A stretch of 64,000 nt of DNA from the NCBI GenBank assembly GCA_946800325.1, contig OX326959.1:22683742-22747741 (forward strand), given 5' to 3'. The position numbers and the translations under genes were made by a program. Shown here piece after piece: positions 10,809 to 22,252 of the stretch (position 1 is the first letter of the stretch; each line of letters begins with the position of its first letter). The stretch is from Luzula sylvatica. Lineage: Eukaryota > Streptophyta > Magnoliopsida > Poales > Juncaceae. The notes beneath the pieces were generated by a model. The model was given only the letters and a program-made list of their open reading frames with translations, did no database searches and had not been told where the DNA came from.

Positions 10809-11787
10809 AGTAAGGATTGTTTCTTCTTTTTTAATTATCGATATTTGATTTTGGGTTGATTTTGTAATTAATTGATCATGATTGAATTCTGCAGTGGCAA
10901 CAGAGAAGGTGATTGTTGATGACGTGACGTTCGCTCCCGAGCTTACTCTCACGAAGCCTCTGACTCTCCTAGGAACTGGTATTTTTTCAAAAACTTGTTT
11001 AGAGTAGACTCCTGAACTCTTAACAAATAACTAATCAAACTAATTTGATTAATTAACAGGTCTTACCGACATTGAAATCCATTTTTTGCAAATCAAGTTC
11101 AATGCAGTTGGTATTTACTTAGAAAAGGATGTGACCACACATTTGGCATCTTTCAAGGGCAAAAAAGGAAGCGAATTACTCGAAGATGATACCTTCTTCG
11201 AAGCCATCGTTTCAGGTAGAAAAATAAGCAAAATATATGCGGTAAATTGTAGGAGAAATTATTTTATAACAGTAACTAATCACTATGTATTGTTATAATA
11301 TGTAGCGCCCGTGGAGAAATTATTTAAGATTATAGTTATTAAGGAGATAAAGGGTTCCCAATACGGAGTGCAACTTGAGAGCTCCGTGAGAGATAGACTC
11401 GCAGCGATTGATAAGTACGAGGAAGAAGAGGAAGAAGCCCTTGAGAAAGTATCGGAGTTTTTCCAAAGCAAATATTTCAAACCCGATTCTGTCATCACCT
11501 TCGGTTTCCCCGTCGCTGGCAAAGCAGAGGTAAAAAGGAAAACATATTTTTTATGTGTTAATTTGGTCCGAAAACTCCGTTTTATTAATATTATTATCAA
11601 ATTTAACTTGATTTATTTTTGTTAGATATCATTTGTGACCGAGGGAAAGGGAGAGGCAAAACACACAATAGAAAATGCCAACGTAGCCGAGACGATTCAA
11701 AAATGGTACTTGGGCGGGTCCCGTGCGGTATCTCAAACTACTGTGAAGAGTTTAGCTGAAAACTTAGCTAATTTGCTCTCTCAGTAA
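10809..11787 (+). CDS. CHIL: Chalcone-isomerase-like protein (type IV CHI, CHIL/EFP)
   Basis: Non-catalytic chalcone-isomerase-fold protein; family members bind chalcone synthase and raise flavonoid output. Coding exons are 10809 (one base), 10895-10978, 11060-11215, 11306-11529 and 11626-11787, with GT-AG introns, giving 208 residues. The A of the ATG is the last base of exon 1 (ACAA|GTAAGG) and the TG opens exon 2 (CTGCAG|TGGCAACA), so the start codon exists only after splicing. Diagnostic stretches are [69 protein letters not shown] and the ending NLANLLSQ, all closer to type IV than to true CHI (type I/II). An AC-type MYB site lies ~125 bases upstream. The gene appears intact. Confidence 0.93.
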
Positions 11788-13690
11788 TTAAAGAACTTTT
11801 GCATTTTTTTTTATCTTGTTCGTGGATTAATAATCGGAGGAGATTGGTGGGTTATGTTTGATGTTTTAATATTCCAAACCTTTGTGATTGTAGTTCTTGA
11901 TAATGTTTCCGTCCTTGCTTTCATTTGGACTTGTTTTTAAAATAATTTTTTTTCTATTTCCAAGAATAATGTTTGTAAGTTTTAACTTGGTAAAATGATT
12001 TTGTCTGTTGGTAAAATTAGAAAAAGACTATTTTTAATTTCAAATTTTAAAAGACTATAGAAGTGAGACACTAAATATATTATTTTTTCTAATTTGCCTG
12101 TTTAAAAAAAATACGAATATTATTTTTTGCTAAATTGAAAGTTACAAAACAAAACACACTTGCAGATAAAATCAGAAAGAAGGTTAATGTACATAGAAAT
12201 ATAGGGGTCTTTCTTTGTGACAAAGGCCCATTATCATATTATATTGTGGAAGGCTCGTTAGTCATTACTATTTGTGGGAGAACATACAACATTACTAAAT
12301 GGGCTCGTTTTACGAGAGATCATTGTGACTTAAAATGCGTAAAACTCAGACTTGACTTGGCTGAAACTCGGAAGCGAGTCACGTATATTTTAGTTAACTA
12401 ATAATTATATATATAAAAATTGAGTAAATAGAGAAGGTTCGGTGATCCTCCATCCATTAATACCAATAAGACTCGAACTCATAATCTTTCACAACATATG
12501 ATTTATAACTAATAATTATATATGTTTTAATAAATACTAGAGGATACCCTCGTTCTGATTCGGAATTAAACTTTCATATTTTATGTTCGTAGATAATCGA
12601 CCGCTTCGAAAGTAAATTTTCATGTTTTATATTCTTAGATATTTTTTCATAATCATAGGAGTAACATAATCGTCCGTTCGAACCGGCACCACCCTCCATT
12701 GCCTATCGGTATTCACTCGCGATTTGTTTAGACTGGATGTGAATATCTCCGATGCTACTCGGATCATTCCCCCCTTCAGAAAATTTGCTGTCATCTCTAT
12801 GTTTCTTCTCAAGAAATTAGGTTGCCGCTAGGATTTCTCTATTTATCTCTATTATGAATATTGAGAATGGAAGCACTAACAAGATATATATTTTTAATGA
12901 AGAGATTGGTGGATATTTATAATCAAGTGAAAACCCTAGGTTCTCCAAATCTTTCATTTCCCCAAATGAATTAATGCAGATTATTAATCACATGCATTCA
13001 TACATGCATGTAGCAACTAATGCTTACACCTATTCATCTTGACATGATTTTCTATGTCCAATCCAAACTTGTATTTGTGTGTGATCATATAGCTTTATTT
13101 AATGTTGGCAACATATTAAATCTCCATTTAAATATGTAAATCATAATTGGCATCTAGCAAGACATTATGACTATCCTAATTGAATAAATGATTTGTGATC
13201 ATAACTTATTTATCAAATAGACAAATTACTAGTTCTCTTTTTCAAACGATATATGTTGATCAAAGGCATGATAAATTGTCATATTTTTTAAATCAACTTA
13301 GCTCTTTCCCGATCTAGAATCAGATTGAATATTCAACTTGGATTAACAACACATGTTAATCCTATTGAGCGTGGCCACACATTTCCTTCAATGATAATTC
13401 ATCAGGTGGGGGGTTAGAGATATCTCTTTCAATCATGAAAGGACAATTTCCATCTTGATTATTCACATCCTCCATAATTCTTCATGTAATATCGAATGAT
13501 GATCTTATGATTATCCGGTTAAAGACAAGAAAGAAACATATTTAAACATCACAATTCACATATGAGGAATTCAATGATAACCTCAGGTTCAAGAACAAAA
13601 ACTCTATTTGTTATGAGAATATATATAATGACGATAACCAAGTATATTCTTATAAGTTGGTCAGTCCAATATGTAGTCTCTAATACACAC
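11788..13690. other. Intergenic DNA after CHIL, decayed repeat sequence
   Basis: Non-coding. A phrase at 12450-12510 (CATCCATTAAT, TCACAACATATGATTT) recurs near 33958-34010, so part is dispersed repeat. 13000-13560 looks like old LTR-type DNA, but no termini or protein homology support a call. Confidence 0.35.
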
Positions 13691-13692
13691 AC

Positions 13693-13694
<2 letters not shown>

Positions 13695-13731
<37 letters not shown>
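13695..13731. repeat. (TA)n microsatellite, left flank of TIR element 13735-13994
   Basis: Uninterrupted AT dinucleotide run immediately before an inverted-repeat element. Confidence 0.9.
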
Positions 13732-13734
<3 letters not shown>

Positions 13735-13735
<1 letters not shown>

Positions 13736-13994
13736 GGGCTTCTATCATACACCATTTTCCTTATCATACACCCATTTTCAAGGGTATTTGGAGTAATTAT
13801 CCATTTATGAATATTTAAGGTAAGATATCAAATATATTTATCAATTAATGTTTAACTAAATTGGAATTTTTTGTTGTTTATTTAAACAAAAATCTCCATA
13901 AAAGATAAATTTTATGATACACCCTTTTACAAATATAATTAATTGCTAAAATACCCAAAATATCCTTATAAAAGGGTGTATGATAGAACTCCCC
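13735..13994. mobile_element. 260-bp inverted-repeat MITE inserted in (TA)n, family A copy 1
   Basis: Ends are GGGGCTTCTATCATACACC and GGTGTATGATAGAACTCCCC. (TA)n tracts abut both sides. A second member in opposite orientation is at 55874-56116 and shares ATACACC and AAAAGGGTAT motifs. Non-coding. Confidence 0.85.

Positions 13995-13996
<2 letters not shown>

Positions 13997-14034
<38 letters not shown>
13997..14034. repeat. (TA)n microsatellite between two TIR elements
   Basis: TA run joining the right end of the 260-bp MITE to the left end of the 1.66-kb element. Confidence 0.9.
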
Positions 14035-14037
<3 letters not shown>

Positions 14038-15692
14038 TAAAGCTAAAGTACTTAATTAAGTATTTAGCATAGTGTACTTAAAGATTAGGAGCCGTTAGAT
14101 TAACTTTGAGATGTGATTGCTTAACTAAAGATTGACGGAATGTTTGCCTGCCGTTTCTTTCCTTATTCATACTGGCCTTTCTTTCTTTCTAAAAATAATT
14201 GTTAACTTATTTATTTTTCATGGCCATGACTCATTTGTCCCTTTTCTCTCCCCAAAGTAAGAATCCCTCTCTAGTCGCATGCATGAGCTCTCCTCCCTGA
14301 ATGGCTCGCGCTCTGATCTCCCTTTGCTTCCACCCTTTATGCCACGCCTCTCTCCGGTACTCAAGAGCTTTGAGGTTCGCCTGCACAAGCTTTCCTCCAT
14401 GTATGGCTCACATTCTGATCTTTCTTGTATGGCACGCCTCTCTATTGTACTCCAGAGGATTTGAGGTTAACAAACGTATATGTGTAAAATTCAGTATTTC
14501 CTGAAAGTAATATCCGGCAGGTTATCAAATTTGTCTTTATCTTTATCTGTATTTGTAGAAAAATAATCTGGATGATAAATAATCAGGATTTTGTGGGAAA
14601 TGGGAAAAGGAAGGTAGGATTCAAATTAATGGATTTTTAACAAATCTGTTAATAGGATTGTATTAAGGTGTTAAGGGATATAACCAAGTCTTAGTGCGAA
14701 GGTATTTAGGAATTAGTGTTTTTAGCCAGTATAGGGCAAATATCTTCAATAGACTTGTTTAATATTAATATTTGTAAAAACTTTATATAATTAATACAAA
14801 CAATAGAAGTAGAACTTACGAGCCTACTCTATTTTTCTCAAAAAAAATGATAAATATTAAAGTAGCGAGTATGGGACTACGGAGCCATGACGATGGGAAT
14901 CATGATTATGATATTTATAAATATGCACTGAATATTGTTCTTTTAGAGTTTTTCTGACTTTTATGTGATTTTAGAATTCATTGAACTTATTTTAATTCTT
15001 TGAACAATACTCAGCCTAACATACTTCTAAATCTTATCAGATAGTAACAAAACAAACAAATCATTAAAAAAAACCATAACAACTTTCTTCAAGACATTTC
15101 CTCTATCCTTTCAAGATATTCACATGATTGGATGACCCTCTCTATCCTTTCTTCAAGAAGAACGACGACCTGTACAAAGAAGAACAGAAAGATCCAGAAC
15201 TCGTGAATTTCATATGCGAAAGAAATCAAATTAGGCTCATTATGAAATTCATTGAAAATTTCAGAACTAGAGTTGTCAGCTCACATTGAGAATCCTAGGA
15301 TTACGGTACATAGAAGAGAGGAGGCAGTAGCTAGATTAAGAAGAGAGTTGTTACGGAAGAGAGGCACGCCATAGAAGAGCGAAGTGAAGAATGATTGGAG
15401 ACAAGGTTGTACATGGAAGAGAAGATTCTACCAGCGACAAGAGAGGGGATTTCTGCTTTTGTCAAACATAAGAAAGAATGAAAGACCTGCTAGATTGTTT
15501 GGAAATAATTTCTTTTTTTTTATGGAAAGAAAAAGGTCAATCAATACAAACAAAAAAAGTAGAAAACGGAAGCAAGATTTTCCGTTCCATCCAATCATGA
15601 ATATCTCATCAGACTGCATCTCAAATTTAATCTAACGGTTCTTAATATTTAAGTACACTAAGCTAAATACTTAATTAAGTACTTTAGCTTTA

Positions 15693-15695
<3 letters not shown>
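14035..15695. mobile_element. 1.66-kb inverted-repeat element inserted in (TA)n, family B
   Basis: Begins GAGTAAAGCTAAAGTACTTA and ends with its inverse (TAAGTACTTTAGCTTTACTC). The inverted repeat extends about 63 bases, to AGCCGTTAGATT / AATCTAACGGTT. Both ends abut (TA)n. The interior has no recognisable protein and no captured gene that I can see. The TACTTAATTAAGTA core of its ends is shared with the small elements at 55628-55820 and 56190-56345. Confidence 0.85.

Positions 15696-15731
<36 letters not shown>
15696..15731. repeat. (TA)n microsatellite
   Basis: TA run separating the 1.66-kb element from the large gene-capturing element. Confidence 0.9.
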
Positions 15732-15735
<4 letters not shown>

Positions 15736-15877
15736 CTAAGGAGAATCCACGAATCGAATCCAGAAATCGAATCCATCAGACGGAGGGGTATTTTCGTAAT
15801 TATTCAACTTCATCTTCACTTCACGCTCTCGCCTTCCTTCCTTCTCTCTCTGTCTCCTTCTCTCTCTTCTTCCTTCT

Positions 15878-16012
15878 CCGGCGAGTGAAAGAGGCGCCTC
15901 GCCTTCTCCCTTCTCCCTTCTCCGGCGAGTGAAAGAGGCGCCTCGCCTTCTCCCTTCTCCCTTCTCCCTTATCACTTCTCCCTTCTCCGGCGAGTGAAAG
16001 AGGCGCCTTGCC
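15878..16012. repeat. Short tandem repeat of a CT-rich leader unit
   Basis: Three copies of a GC-rich unit containing TTCTCCGGCGAGTGAAAGAG followed by GCGCC, separated by variable CCTTCTC runs. It looks like an expanded 5'-leader sequence next to the left terminus of the large element. Confidence 0.7.
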
Positions 16013-16127
16013 TTTTGCGTCGGAGCTCGAAACCGCCGGCCTTCCATCCATCACCTCTGGGTCTTTCTCTCTCTGTACACGTCCGTGTAGCTGATTGGGC
16101 ACTTTAAAAAAAATCGTGAATACATAC

Positions 16128-16350
16128 CATTCCCTGGAGCTCCTTGGGCACTTTAGCAATATTCTCACAATTTCCAATCGCATTGGCCAGCAAACAGAGG
16201 CTCGGTCGCCATGGCCACAGCAGTCTTGCTCTCATCCAAAGCCTGTACCACATGAACGACGCCAGGATGCCGGATCCGTACAAGCCTGGCCGCTTCAGCT
16301 CGAATCAGATCCAAAAATGCATCTTCAGCCGCCTTAGAAAGTCCAGCTTT
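16128..16350 (-). pseudogene. SCYL2-type (SCY1-like kinase) exon fragment
   Basis: Reads [20 protein letters not shown], then [20 protein letters not shown] and MATEPLFA, then after a frameshift [20 protein letters not shown] ending at a GT donor (ATG|GTATGT). This is the N-terminal part of the SCY1-like pseudokinase fold that serves clathrin-coated vesicle traffic in plants. The frame is broken once, and neither end of the gene is present. It is joined without a spacer to the eIF3b fragment upstream on the same strand. Confidence 0.85.
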
Positions 16351-16640
16351 AGACTGCAACGCCTTGTCTGTGTACCGTTGCCAGGTACGTTCCCATTGGA
16401 GACCATTGAATAAAGCTCTCAGTCCAGTACTATCCGAATTTTAACAAAATAATAATTAGTGCTATTCGAAATTCAATTGAAGAGAAAGAGAGCGAGAGAA
16501 AAAGGGTATACTTGGCGCTGATAGACGAGCTCAGGAAGCAATTGCCTCGCATCATTCCAAAATACTTTTGTGAATGTACCGGTACGAATTGCAAATTGAT
16601 CCCTAGCCTTCTCATCAGTAAGCCATTGCTGTAGATTTTC
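16351..16640 (-). pseudogene. eIF3 subunit b fragment, two exons
   Basis: Exon 16512-16640 reads ENLQQWLTDEKARDQFAIRT and FWNDARQLLPELVYQR. After a short GT-AG intron, exon 16351-16429 reads [20 protein letters not shown] then RQGVAV. These are the contiguous WD40-region exons of translation initiation factor eIF3b. The fragment stops mid-exon at GTTGCAGTC, where SCYL2 sequence begins. No frame break is visible within this piece. Confidence 0.87.
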
Positions 16641-16795
16641 CTGTTAACGTAAAAACAAAATTAGAAAAGAGAGAAATTATTAGTTCAATTTTTAAATGCA
16701 AGGAGAGAGAGAGAGAGACTGATTCGAGCTGAACAAAATCAGATCCAAAAATGACATCTTCAATTATCGAAAATTATCATTTTACCCTTGCAAAG

Positions 16796-16875
16796 GTATC
16801 CAAATGATCTGAAGAAAAGACAAAAAATTGATTCCATTTTAGACTGGCATCATTCCAATTTAAGACGCGGATCAA
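16796..16875 (+). pseudogene. Theta-class glutathione S-transferase exon fragment
   Basis: A single exon with AG acceptor and GTAAG donor reading YPNDLKKRQKIDSILDWHHS then NLRRGS, the start of the C-terminal helical domain of theta GSTs (family consensus ADL-KRAKI--VLDWHH-NLRRG). Only this exon is present, and it lies on the strand opposite to the eIF3b/SCYL2 piece. Confidence 0.82.
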
Positions 16876-16961
16876 GTAAGAAAATCGCATTTCTGTACAA
16901 CTTAATTGAAGAATTTAAATATCGTATAAAGTCTATAAAGTATATAATTATTCTTTGATAG

Positions 16962-17466
16962 GCTGCAGCTTGGTTGAGAGCCGAGACCAATTGGGAAAAT
17001 CAAGAAAATTTAAGGTTCGTTTCGTTAATTTAAATTTAGAAACGAAACAGTTTTGTGGATAGTTTTTGTTGATTTTATGAATGTTTATTACAGGAATGTA
17101 CAGAGATTTAAGATGCAATATGCAGAAGAGGTATCTTTTTCGAGTATTTAAAGAATAAGAAATAGTTCTGGATTTGCGCGGGAATTTAATTCATATTTTG
17201 TGAACTCGGTGCAGGAATTTAATGCTTTGAAAAAAAGATGTGGAAAAAAACATATTTCTCACAAATGTATCTGCATGGTTGCGGTATGTTTCATTACTAA
17301 TTTATTTAATTTTAGTGAATTTATCAAGTTGAAGATTCATTTTCTCAAAAATAATAAGTAGGTTCAAAAAGACGATAAAAATGCAAAAATAATCGTATTA
17401 AGCAGCATGGTCGGTACACTCGATTTGCATATTAGACATCTTTTTAATGGCAAAATTTATCCAGGG
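16962..17466 (+). pseudogene. GNAT-family N-acetyltransferase fragment, four exons
   Basis: Exons 16962-17014, 17094-17130, 17215-17283 and 17362-17466, all with AG/GT borders, read AAWLRAETNWENQENL, RNVQRFKMQYAEE, EFNALKKRCG...CMVA and VQKDDKNAKIIVL then MVGTLDLHIRHLFNGKIYPG. This resembles plant plastid-type GCN5-related N-acetyltransferases up to the VGTLDL beta strands. The acetyl-CoA-binding half is missing. It lies in the same orientation as the GST and sulfite-oxidase pieces on either side. Confidence 0.65.
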
Positions 17467-17602
17467 GTATAACTGTAATTTTACCAAATATATATATATT
17501 TTCTATTTAGTTTTTCTCATATATTCTTTTTGTACAGGCGAGGTTTGTCAGTATTAATTTTGCATACACACCCCTAAATATAACAAAATTGTACAATTGT
17601 AG

Positions 17603-17792
17603 GTCAAGATTGCAGGGTACGCAGTATTGGGAGGAGGACGAGGTATAGAGAGTCGACGTATCCATCGACGGAGGAAAGAATAGGTTCGAGGCGAATCGGT
17701 ACCAACAAAATAACGCACCGTACGTTTCTGACGAGGATTCTACTCGTGACAAGTGGGGTTGGGTTTTATTCGAGGCGATCCGAACTAATTAA
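17603..17792 (+). pseudogene. Sulfite oxidase C-terminal domain fragment
   Basis: Reads VKIAGYAVLGGGRGIE, then, after loss of two bases in a GA run, RVDVSIDGGKNRFEANRYQQ and DKWGWVLFEAI, ending at TAA. This matches the molybdenum-cofactor oxidoreductase dimerisation domain of plant sulfite oxidase. The catalytic heme-free Moco domain is absent, and the frameshift makes it non-functional. Confidence 0.8.
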
Positions 17793-18359
17793 AAAATAAT
17801 TTTGGGGGATCATTTTTTAATTAGTAGTGGATGCTTTCTTATGTAATTAATGAGAACTTTTCTGATTTTTACGGTGCCGCAAAGAAGAAACTATTACAGT
17901 TTTTACGGTGCCGCAAAGAATTGATAGTAATTAATAATGATTGAAAGTTCATTTTGTAAGTTAATTTGTGAAACTAATGTAGAATGATTTTGTTAAATTT
18001 AGTTCGAGGAATATTATATATTTTGGATACACACGCATTTGATTGTTTCATACAAAAATTATATTACCGTCAGTTTCAAACATGTAATTTTCAGTATAAG
18101 ATCACCATGTGTTATTATTATCGACTAATACAAGCTCAATGCATATGAAAAAAACATTCACTAATATAAAAAGCCATCGAAAACATACGATTCAAAATAA
18201 TACCTTGCAACAACAATTAACAATATCAATGATATCCCAGAATATTACATTTCAAATATGAATTGAAGACCAGAGCACATAATGTGTTACTGAACACTTT
18301 CAGTCCCAAATTATCATTCACCGCCAATGAAGAATCATTTACACGACTTTTCCGAATAA
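17793..18359. other. Spacer inside the large element, nothing recognised
   Basis: AT-rich, non-coding. A short direct repeat (TTTTTACGGTGCCGCAAAGAA) occurs twice near 17868 and 17898. Confidence 0.4.
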
Positions 18360-19905
18360 ACCAACCATATATTTTAGTAAATTTAATCATATATATGAAA
18401 TTAATGATCGTGTTCATCGGATAATTAACTATATTTTAGTAAATTCAATCATATATTCTCTGTTAAATTTAATCGTATATTTTGCTAAATTCAATAATAT
18501 ATTTTGCTGAATTATTTGAAATTAATGATCATATTCATCAGATAATTAACAATATTTTAGTAAATTCAATCGTATATTCTGTTAAATTTAATCATATATT
18601 TTGCTAATTTCAATAAATTATTTTGCTGATTATATGAAATTAATGATCGTGTTCATCGGATAATTAACTATATTTTAGTAAATTCAATCGTATATTCTGT
18701 TAAATTTAATCGTATATTTCGCTAAATTCAATCATATATTTTGCTGAATTATATGAAATTAATGATCGTACTCATCGGATAATTAACTATATTTTAATAT
18801 ATTCAATCGTATATTATGTTAAATTTAATCATACATTTTGCTAAATTCAATCATATATTTTGCTGAATTATATGAAATTAATGATCGTATTCATCGGATA
18901 ATTAACTATATTTTAGTAAATTCAATCGCATATTCTGTTAAATTAAATCGTATATTTTGCTAAATTCAATAATATATTTTGCTGATTATATGAAATTAAT
19001 GATCGTGTTCATCGGATAATTAACTATATTTTAGTAAATTCAATCGTATATTCTGGTAAATTTAATCGTATATTTTGCTAAATTCAATAATATATTTTGC
19101 TGATTATATGAAATTAATGATCGTGTTCATCGGATAATTAACTATATTTTAGTAAATTCAATTGTATATTCTGTTAAATTTAATCGTATATTTTGCTAAA
19201 TTCAATCATATATTTTGCTGAATTATATGAAATTAATGATCGTATTCATCGGATAATTAACTATATTTTAAGATATTCAATCGTATATTTTGCCAAATTC
19301 AATAATATATTTTGCTGATTATATGAAATCATTGATCGTGCTCATCGGATAATTAACTATATTTTAATATATTCAATCGTATATTCTGTTAAATTTAATC
19401 ATACATTTTGCTAAATTCAATCAAATATTTTGCTGATTTATATGAAATCATTGATCGTATTCATCAGATAATTAACTATATTTTAGTAAATTAATGATCG
19501 TGTTCATCAGATATTTAATAAATTCAATCGTGTTCATCAGATATATTAGATGAAATCATTGATCGTGTTCATCGGATAATTAACTATATTTTAATAAATT
19601 CAATCGTATATTCTGTTAAATTTAATCATACATTTTGTTAAATTCAATTATATATATTGCTGAATTATATGAAATTAATGATCGTATTCATCAGATATTT
19701 AACTATATTTTTGAAAATTCAGTCGTATATTCTGTTAAATTTAATCATATATTTTGCTTATTTCAATAATATATTTTGCTGATTATATGAAACTAATGAT
19801 CGTGTTCATCGGATAATTAACTATATTTTAGTAAATTCAATCGTATATTATGTTAAATTTAATCGTATATTTTGCTAAATTTAATCATATATTTTGCTGA
19901 ATTGC
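18360..19905. repeat. AT-rich satellite array, ~118-bp monomer, about 13 copies
   Basis: The phrase ATGAAATTAATGATCGTGTT recurs at roughly 118-base steps (near 18395, 18634, 18753, 18871, 18989 and on), each followed by ATCGGATAATTAACTATATT, TTAGTAAATTCAATCGTATA and TTTTGCTAAATTCAATAATA. Copies differ by point changes, and a few are shortened (around 19290 and 19480-19560). The array lies wholly inside the large TIR element between the sulfite-oxidase and TPX2 pieces. Confidence 0.92.
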
Positions 19906-19913
19906 TCTGGTTC

Positions 19914-20170
19914 GGATGTGGACCAGGGTAGACCCTGTGCAACTGGAATGCGCATTTTCTTTTCTTCTAGAAGCATCTCCTCTACCTTTTTGATGAATTT
20001 CTCTTCTTTCTTCCTGCCTCTTTGCTGCATTAATGAACAAAATATCACAATTAATCTTCAATTTGGATAAATTAGATATTAAAAATTAGCTTTGTGCGCA
20101 ATTCGAATGGATGAAGACTTGTGGCCTTTGGCTTCGGCTTCCTATTCCAACTCTTCAATGAATCAGAGCC
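19914..20170 (-). pseudogene. TPX2-family (spindle microtubule protein) fragment
   Basis: Upstream exon (20094-20170) reads KPKPKATSLHPFELRT. Downstream exon (19914-20025) reads QRGRKKEEKFIKKVEEMLLE and then KKMRIPVAQGLPWSTSEPE, matching the central region of plant TPX2-type proteins (LPWTTDEPE in family members). The donor between the two exons is degenerate. The fragment breaks off where the satellite array begins. Confidence 0.62.
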
Positions 20171-20321
20171 CTGACAATTTAAATTAATCATAAATAAATA
20201 AATAATGGAAAATTCTCAAAAGGCCCCCATAGTATTGAAAATTGCAAAAAAAGAAAATTAGATCTTACGCTTCTTTGCTGCTCCTGCGTGTTCCGCCAGT
20301 CGTTCGGCTCTCCCAGTTCGA

Positions 20322-20784
20322 GAAAGCTGTCCTCGCTGACTTTGTTTTCGTCAAGGGTAGTTTCGTCTTTTGACACTTTACCATTATGGATTATAAGCTG
20401 TTGGCCCCATGCGTAGTTATCCTTTCCTTGTATCTCCTCTATGATTCTCTTTACCGCCATTATCTATTGAAAATATTTCTCCATGGCATTAGATTAATTG
20501 ATTACAAACACCAAAAAGCTTAAATGTTAACAGTGGTAATTATATACTGTAACAATTGTATACAGAACGGTGGAGGTGAATCAATTTGTTGAAATGGAGG
20601 GTCTAGAGCATAAAATTCATAGTACTAATAATCAAACTAGAAGAAATTACTTAGTTAGATATTGGAAATCACGAAAATGAGCTGAAATGGATTGGTAAAA
20701 AAGGAAGATTGAGCTTACAGTGTCAGATGGCTGAACACGAATCTCGAAATGAGTTCCCTTGAGAGTTTTCACTGTGAGCCTCAT
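20322..20784 (-). pseudogene. RAD23 ubiquitin-like-domain fragment
   Basis: Exon 20719-20784 starts at ATG and reads MRLTVKTLKGTHFEIRVQPS then DT before a GTAAGC donor. The next exon, ending at 20463, reads IMAVKRIIEEIQGKDNYAWG then QQLIIHNGKVSKDETTLDEN. This is the N-terminal UBL domain of the RAD23 proteasome shuttle. Homology stops at SEDSFL, where the family continues VVMLSK; the sequence here continues ELGEPNDW of unknown origin. About 300 bases upstream (20785-21100) look like the captured 5' leader and promoter. Confidence 0.87.
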
Positions 20785-21475
20785 TGCTTCTGAACTGAGA
20801 GAGAAAGAGAGGGATCGTCGGAGACCTACAGAACTCTCGTGAGGGGGAAATGAAGCTGGCGCGTGCATCCAAAGGCGATTTCTCTTTCTCCTTCGGTCGC
20901 TGCCGCGGATCTCTCTCCAGCAACTAGTAGTGACTCGCGGAGGGAGAGCGCGAGGGCGGTGAATCGACGGAAACTTCACCGGAAGGAGGATCTCGCGTGG
21001 GAAGGGGGACGGGGGAAGGGGTGAGCATGGTTGATCACTGAGTGTTAGTCGCTGGAGAAAAGAGAAGCGTGTGGGAGGGAGGGGAGTTGGTCCGATGGGC
21101 ATGGGACCAGATCACATCCATGCACAATTCTAGCCATTCGATCCCATCAAGATAAATTTTGATGATATATCATTAAACAGGAATTTAACTTCCGTTTGTA
21201 TACTCTCCGTTAGTAAACAAAAATAGAAGGAAGATCTTCTCCTTCATCCTTCACGTGAAACAATGGAAACTCATGTTTCCATCAATACAGAGGTGGGATA
21301 CCGTCGTACCGAAAGTATTTCAAGACACGGAGAGATTACCTTCTTCCTCCGGGTTTCTCTCGCACTCCATCCTATTCTCTGCTATTAGTTGTTTCGACTG
21401 CTCTCACTTTACCTTTCTTTTCTCCTCAATTTTCGCAGCCCCGTTAATTCTTCACACCGGCAACGATGTCGAGAA

Positions 21476-22252
21476 ATGACACGGTCATGGACTCTTCTTC
21501 ACCGGCTTTATCATCTTTTCATAAATGATGAACATGTTCCCCTTTCATCTTCTTCGAATGATCTTCATGGCTTTGGTATGTAAATTGTTCGACGAAATGT
21601 CTTTACAAAATTCTGACTTTTATAAGTATTTTCTTGAACAAACTTGTATCATTGATTAAATTAATTGTGAACAAACTTTGGTACCTACATATATGCATGT
21701 GATTTTGTTTGAATTAGATTGATGATCAAACTTTGGGTCAGAATATAGACAGATTTGTGTCTATATATTATTACTGGTATCAAATTTCGAAGTATTCCTG
21801 GTGTTATTGTTTTATGTGCCTATAGTAGATACCAGATTAAGTTTGTTTTCAAAATAATCTAATGCATTTTGAAGAATTTTAAACAATCTAATAATACGAA
21901 TTCATCAAATTTAATTTAATTTCTCGAACAAACTTGTATCGTTTGATTAAATTAATTGTCAGTATATAGTTAGAAATTAGATTTGAATATTCAAACTTAA
22001 TACGGTATAAAATGAATTGCAAAGTTTGGTACCTACATAGTGTTGTGTCATTTTTAATAGTATGAGTTATAATAATTTTATTTTTATCCATGTACAGAAA
22101 AATTCGAAATTAATGTGACGAATTCAAAAAATACACCCGAGTTCAAAAAACCTAATATCGGCATGGAGTATTCTACCACGGATGCGGTTTACGATTTTTA
22201 TAACAATTACGCGTGTCATGTTGGATTTAGCATTCAAATAAAATTAATGTGA
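21476..22252 (+). pseudogene. FAR1-like N-terminal fragment, two exons
   Basis: Exon 21476-21575 joins exon 22098-22252 to give a ~84-residue frame ending IGMEYSTTDAVYDFYNNYAC, HVGFSIQIK then stop. That is the opening of the FAR1 DNA-binding domain, and the rest of the domain is missing. It may be the transposase-related remnant of the large element or another captured host piece. Confidence 0.65.

Noticed and set aside
12135..12401. 88-codon open frame on the plus strand
   Set aside because: No recognisable domain, no splice context, and codon content typical of AT-rich non-coding DNA.
13695..14034. Possible CRISPR-like or regularly spaced repeat array
   Set aside because: The spacing is simple TA microsatellite and inverted repeats in a plant genome; no direct-repeat/spacer pattern.
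15736..16183. Arg/Glu-rich open frames on the minus strand
   Set aside because: They come from the tandem TTCTCC-GGCGAG leader repeat and overlap in several frames; no homology.
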